From assembly GCA_013388755.1 (NCBI GenBank), contig JACAEQ010000028.1:1-64000 (forward strand): DNA of 64,000 nt, in the 5' to 3' direction. Position numbers and translations under genes: made by a program. The stretch is from Chloroflexota bacterium. Lineage in GTDB: Bacteria > Chloroflexota > Chloroflexia > Chloroflexales > Roseiflexaceae. Positions within the stretch are counted from its first letter, which is position 1, and every line of letters starts with the position of its first letter. The notes beneath the pieces were generated by a model, which worked only from the letters and a program-made list of their open reading frames with translations, was not told the origin of the DNA and searched no databases. Of this stretch, positions 60,695 to 64,000 are shown piece after piece.

Positions 60695-62734
60695 TCACCG
60701 CAAATACTCGCTCACCTGGCGCACCCCGTCGGCGGCGCCATACCAGAGCAGGTATGCGACGATCGTGATGGTCAGTGCAATTCCGGCGCGGCCGCGGCGG
60801 CGCCAGAGCGCCAGCGCCACACCCGCGCCCAGGCACAGCGCCGGGTAGAGAAAGAGCGTCCAGCGCACCGGTTGGTCGCTGACAATGAGGGTGCCCAGGC
60901 TCAGCAGCGTGCCAATCCAGCACGCCGCCAGCACGCCGCCGAGATCGGCCTTGCGCGACCGCACGATCAGCACCGCGCCGGCCGCGCCCGCCGCCAGTAT
61001 GAATGGCGATACCGGCGCGGCCGCGCCAAGAACCAGCCCTGCCACCCACCAGTTCAGTTTGTCGGGCAGCAGATCGCCGGGCGGGCAGATCACTCCCTGC
61101 GCGGCAAGTTCCTGCTGTGCAATACGCCGCGCGTCGGCAACGTAGCCGAATGCAGAGTAGAAGAGCGCCAGCGCAAGGATACCCGCAGCAACCATCGCAA
61201 CGCCGTGCGTCCAGGCGAGACGGGCGCGAACGTGGCCATCATTCGCCTGCGCCGCCCACAACTGCAACGAGAGCCAGACCGCCAGCGCCGCGCCGGTGGA
61301 GAGGGCAACACCGCCATGGCTGAGCAGGATCATCGCCAGGAGTGCAGCGCTGGCCGTCGCCAGGCACCGTGAACCGTCGCGCGTGGCCAGCGTGAGCCAG
61401 ATCAGCAACGGAGCAACAAGCGCCTGCGCCAGCAGATTCGCCATTTCACCAACCGAGTAGGAACGCAGCAGCGGCGGCGCGAGCGTATACAGCACCGCAC
61501 TCACCAACGCCGCGCGCCGGCTCACTCCCACGCGCCGCAATAGCAACCAGAGCAGCGCCGTCGTCAGACTCTCAAGCAGCGCCGTACCACCGCGCACCAG
61601 CAACGTCAGCGCCTCGCGATCCGCGCCGCCGAGCAGTACGCCCGGCAGCAGCACCAGGTAGCCGCCCGGCGGGTAGGGCTGCGGCCCGGCGCCCGCGCGG
61701 CACGGCAACCCTTCGGTGAACAGGATCATGCCGCGCGCAACATCGGCCAGGTTGTTGACGTGCAATCCCAGATCGCTGGTGCGTGCATACGGATGCAGCA
61801 TCCCACCCATACGTGCAATGAACGCAGTTGCCGTCAACCCTGCGGCTGCCGCTCCGTCCTCGCGCTGGATGGCGCGCAACCCCGCCTCGACCATTGCGGC
61901 AAGTGGGTACGCTGCCCACAGCAGACCGGTAACAATCGGTGCAAACACCGCCAGATCCATGCGGCGCGCAGCAAGCATCCAGGCGCCGAACGCTACAACC
62001 GCCAGCGCCAGGAGCAAGGCAAACCGGTCGCCGACCCTGCCCGGCGGCAGGGAGCGCCGGGCCAGCACGTACATCCCGATGATCGCTGCCGCCAGCGTGA
62101 GCAGCATCACCGGCGCCGGGTGGTAGGGTGCGGCACCTGCCGGCCCGGCCATAACGCGGAACACAACCAGCCCGAGGGTGCGCGGGTCCGCCGGTGCCAC
62201 AAAGGGCGCCGTTTCCAGCATGACCTGCAGGTTCCCCACAGGATCGGCGTGAGCAAGTACGGCATATGTGCGCGGCCGGGCATCGATCTGGAGCGTGGCA
62301 GACATGGCACCGGTGCGCCAGACGCTTGCGATCGACCGACCATCCGGCCACCCGCTGGCGGCGGTCACATGCACCACCCACAGGTCGCCGCCGGCAGCCG
62401 GCAAGGTGATTGCCGCACGGTCAGTGGCCCAGCGGTAGGGCGGCGGCGCACCGGCGTGCCAGGGGCGGCCCGGCAGATCGGCAGGTTCCGCGTCGTTAAA
62501 ACCGGTAAGAAACGGAGTATCGAAACCGCGCAGGCGCGATACGGCGTCGCCGCCAATATCGAGGCGCACCGGCGACGCTGCCTGGTAGGCAAGGGTCCAG
62601 AGGAACAGACCGGCACCCAGCGCAAGCCACAACGGCAGCGCACGTACAATCGCGCCGAGCCGTCGGAGTTCGGCGACAACCCGGCGCGCGGGAGAAAGAT
62701 GAGCGGCGCTAGAATGCGAAGATACCCGGTTCAA
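60695..62734 (-). CDS. Multi-pass membrane protein, GT-C-like
   Basis: The 679-aa protein has an N-terminal helix (about 38-55), an external domain (about 60-205) and about twelve hydrophobic segments, with TEGLPCRAGAGPQPYPPGGYL in a loop. The architecture, an early anchor followed by an external beta domain and then the membrane part, matches the 805-aa protein. The start is uncertain: only a TTG at 62734, inside a CGTTCAA repeat cluster, gives a full N-terminus, and no ribosome-binding site is clear. A TTG near residue 36 is possible but would cut into the helix. Confidence 0.55.
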   Translation of the reverse strand: MNRVSSHSSAAHLSPARRVVAELRRLGAIVRALPLWLALGAGLFLWTLAYQAASPVRLDIGGDAVSRLRGFDTPFLTGFNDAEPADLPGRPWHAGAPPPYRWATDRAAITLPAAGGDLWVVHVTAASGWPDGRSIASVWRTGAMSATLQIDARPRTYAVLAHADPVGNLQVMLETAPFVAPADPRTLGLVVFRVMAGPAGAAPYHPAPVMLLTLAAAIIGMYVLARRSLPPGRVGDRFALLLALAVVAFGAWMLAARRMDLAVFAPIVTGLLWAAYPLAAMVEAGLRAIQREDGAAAAGLTATAFIARMGGMLHPYARTSDLGLHVNNLADVARGMILFTEGLPCRAGAGPQPYPPGGYLVLLPGVLLGGADREALTLLVRGGTALLESLTTALLWLLLRRVGVSRRAALVSAVLYTLAPPLLRSYSVGEMANLLAQALVAPLLIWLTLATRDGSRCLATASAALLAMILLSHGGVALSTGAALAVWLSLQLWAAQANDGHVRARLAWTHGVAMVAAGILALALFYSAFGYVADARRIAQQELAAQGVICPPGDLLPDKLNWWVAGLVLGAAAPVSPFILAAGAAGAVLIVRSRKADLGGVLAACWIGTLLSLGTLIVSDQPVRWTLFLYPALCLGAGVALALWRRRGRAGIALTITIVAYLLWYGAADGVRQVSEYLR

Positions 62735-62787
62735 CGTGTAACGTTCAACGTTGAACGTTCAACGTTTCGGCGTTCAACATTCAACGT
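62735..62787. repeat. CGTTCAA-type repeat cluster
   Basis: ACGTTCAACGTTGAACGTTC continues with CAACGTTTC, CGTTCAACATTC and AACGT up to the stop of the AcuI-like gene. A smaller version (CGAACGTTCAACGCTC) lies beyond the other end of that gene at 63818-63833. The AACGTT centres are palindromic. Confidence 0.7.
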
Positions 62788-62788
62788 C

Positions 62789-63784
62789 CTAAGCATTGAC
62801 ATCAAGGACGACCCGCCCACGCACCTGGCCCGCCACGATTGCCTCGCACAGGTCAACCACCCGGCTGAGCGGCTCTACCTGTGTCATCCGGTCAAGCAGG
62901 GCAGGCGGCAGATCGCGCGCCAGGCGATCCCACGCCACGCGCCGACGTTCTGTGGGGCAGAGCACCGAGTCGATGCCAATCAGGCGTACACCGCGCAGAA
63001 TAAACGGAAACACCGTTGTGGTCAATCCGACACCGCCGGCATTGCCGCACGCCGCCACCGCGCCGTGGGTCGCCGTCGCGCTCAGAGCGCGTGCCAGCGC
63101 ATCACCACCCACCGTATCCACCACGCCGGCCCAGCGCTCCGACTCAAGCGGCCGGCCAGGTTTCATCAATTCTTCGCGTGGAATGATCGTTGCAGCGCCA
63201 AGCTCACGCAGGTAATCGTGCGTTTCGCTGCGCCCGGTTGATGCAGCGACGCGGTAGCCGAGATGCGCCAGCACAGCAACGGCAACGCTGCCGACACCGC
63301 CAGCGGCGCCGGTCACCAGCACCTCGCCTGCACCCGGCGCCACACCAGCTTCTTCCAGCGCCATGACTGCCAGCATCGCAGTGAAACCTGCCGTTCCAAT
63401 GGCCATCGAATGCAACAGTGCCATGCCATGCGGCAATGGAACCAGCCACTCCGACCTGACACGCGCCCGTTGCGCATACCCTCCCCAGTGCCGCTCGCCA
63501 ATCCCCCAGCCGGTCAGCACGACCTGATCGCCGGGGCGATAGGCGGCACTGGCAGACTCAACGACCGCTCCTGCCAGGTCAATCCCCGGCACCATCGGGA
63601 AGAAACGCGAAATCTTACCCTTGCCGGTAATATTCAGGCCATCTTTGTAGTTCAGGCTGGAATATGCCACCTCCACCAGGGTATCGCCTTCCGGCAGATC
63701 TGCATTCGTCAACTGGCGAAACTCGGCATGGATCGTACCATCCACCCGGGTCAGCACAAGCGCTCTGAAGGTCTCCTGGCTCAT
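62789..63784 (-). CDS. acuI: AcuI/YhdH-type acrylyl-CoA reductase, zinc-less MDR family
   Basis: The 331-aa medium-chain reductase resembles AcuI/YhdH, which reduces acrylyl-CoA to propionyl-CoA with NADPH. It has FRALVLTRVDG, SSLNYKDGLNITGKGKI, MVPGIDLAGAVVES, the nucleotide site TGAAGGVGSVAVAVLAHLGY and VVDTVGGDALARALS, with no structural zinc Cys cluster. In 3-hydroxypropionate-cycle organisms the main acrylyl-CoA reduction is part of propionyl-CoA synthase, so a separate AcuI may scavenge leaked acrylyl-CoA, which is toxic. The gene is flanked on both sides by CGTTCAA repeats. Confidence 0.8.
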   Translation of the reverse strand: MSQETFRALVLTRVDGTIHAEFRQLTNADLPEGDTLVEVAYSSLNYKDGLNITGKGKISRFFPMVPGIDLAGAVVESASAAYRPGDQVVLTGWGIGERHWGGYAQRARVRSEWLVPLPHGMALLHSMAIGTAGFTAMLAVMALEEAGVAPGAGEVLVTGAAGGVGSVAVAVLAHLGYRVAASTGRSETHDYLRELGAATIIPREELMKPGRPLESERWAGVVDTVGGDALARALSATATHGAVAACGNAGGVGLTTTVFPFILRGVRLIGIDSVLCPTERRRVAWDRLARDLPPALLDRMTQVEPLSRVVDLCEAIVAGQVRGRVVLDVNA

Positions 63785-63831
63785 AGGTCAACCCTTTCAG
63801 CATCGCACATTGAGCGTCGAACGTTCAACGC

Positions 63832-64000
63832 TCACCGTTTGTCCGGCAGCAGCGTATAATCAGGGAAGTTGCCATACAGCCGCTCACCTGGCGCACCGAC
63901 GGTCACCGCCTCAACCAGATATTTCCCGCCGACGAAGCATCCCTTCCAGCTCTGGCCGAAGCCGCCGAATACCTCATCCCGATCGCCGCGCGATCGGATC
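63832..64000 (-). CDS. Aldehyde-dehydrogenase-like protein, C-terminal fragment cut by the window edge
   Basis: Only the last 56 codons are visible, ending in TGA at 63832. The reading contains [19 protein letters not shown], which looks like the C-terminal oligomerisation region of an aldehyde dehydrogenase (usual FGG...S..G pattern), then [12 protein letters not shown]. The catalytic Cys and Glu are outside the window, so the substrate cannot be judged. Confidence 0.45.
   Translation of the reverse strand, partial: IRSRGDRDEVFGGFGQSWKGCFVGGKYLVEAVTVGAPGERLYGNFPDYTLLPDKR

Noticed and set aside
1-64000. tRNA or rRNA genes
   Set aside because: I found no cloverleaf-like or rRNA-like sequence in the intergenic regions I read; a tRNAscan-SE or Infernal run would be needed to exclude small RNAs.

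Overview
The window is high-GC DNA from a filamentous anoxygenic phototroph of the Chloroflexota, most likely Roseiflexus or a close relative. The main reason is a five-gene cluster (375-6347) for the second cycle of the 3-hydroxypropionate bi-cycle (smtA-smtB-mct-mcl-mch), whose products closely resemble what I remember of the Chloroflexus aurantiacus enzymes. A Tad pilus operon without a secretin gene, kaiB/kaiC, a glcD/glcE pair, a phytol-kinase-like protein and many large membrane glycosyltransferases fit the same lineage. The genus is inferred; there is no rRNA in the window.

Layout. 375-6347: CO2-fixation cluster. 6383-12287: an 855-aa GT-C-like membrane protein with its own extended -10 promoter, then two GT2 glycosyltransferases and an RmlD-like reductase on the minus strand. 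12463-13932: a PflX-type radical SAM protein and a small unknown partner. 14230-19705: a DUF2892 protein, an orphan Eco57I-type N6-adenine methyltransferase, a sirtuin, and prfB read through a programmed +1 frameshift. 19773-29689 (minus): a Tad/Flp-type secretion and pilus operon (CpaB, CpaE/TadZ, TadA, TadB, TadC, a TPR-VWA protein, two TadE-like proteins, one TadG-like protein). 30310-34885: a divergent response regulator, then histidine kinase, REC-plus-C-terminal-domain protein, KaiB and KaiC. 35084-39288: LysM protein, GlcD, GlcE, phytol/dolichol-kinase-like protein. 39311-39865: MsrA. 40225-57356: a surface glycan locus on the plus strand, with a polysaccharide deacetylase, a Wzz-like/Wzm-like fusion permease, a three-domain 995-aa glycosyltransferase, a GT4, two small paralogous helper proteins and several large membrane proteins. 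57370-64000: VOC protein, nucleotidyltransferase-like protein, S41 lipoprotein protease, GT-C-like membrane protein, AcuI-like reductase, and the 3' end of an aldehyde-dehydrogenase-like gene.

Most interesting points. (1) The protein encoded just upstream of kaiB-kaiC is a response-regulator receiver fused to a helical domain that reads like the KaiA C-terminal (or RsbU N-terminal) fold. The whole four-gene set could be a KaiA3-like non-cyanobacterial clock or timer. (2) Two small inverted-repeat element families occupy intergenic gaps. One has CCTATCCGAA ends; the other has one copy with a clean 9-bp target duplication. (3) Repeat arrays of 7, 8 and 16 nt, none a multiple of three, sit inside or between surface-glycan genes and could shift reading frames. 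(4) The Wzz-Wzm fusion, and a TadE protein carrying a roughly 170-residue Thr/Pro stalk and a terminal Ig-like domain, are unusual architectures.
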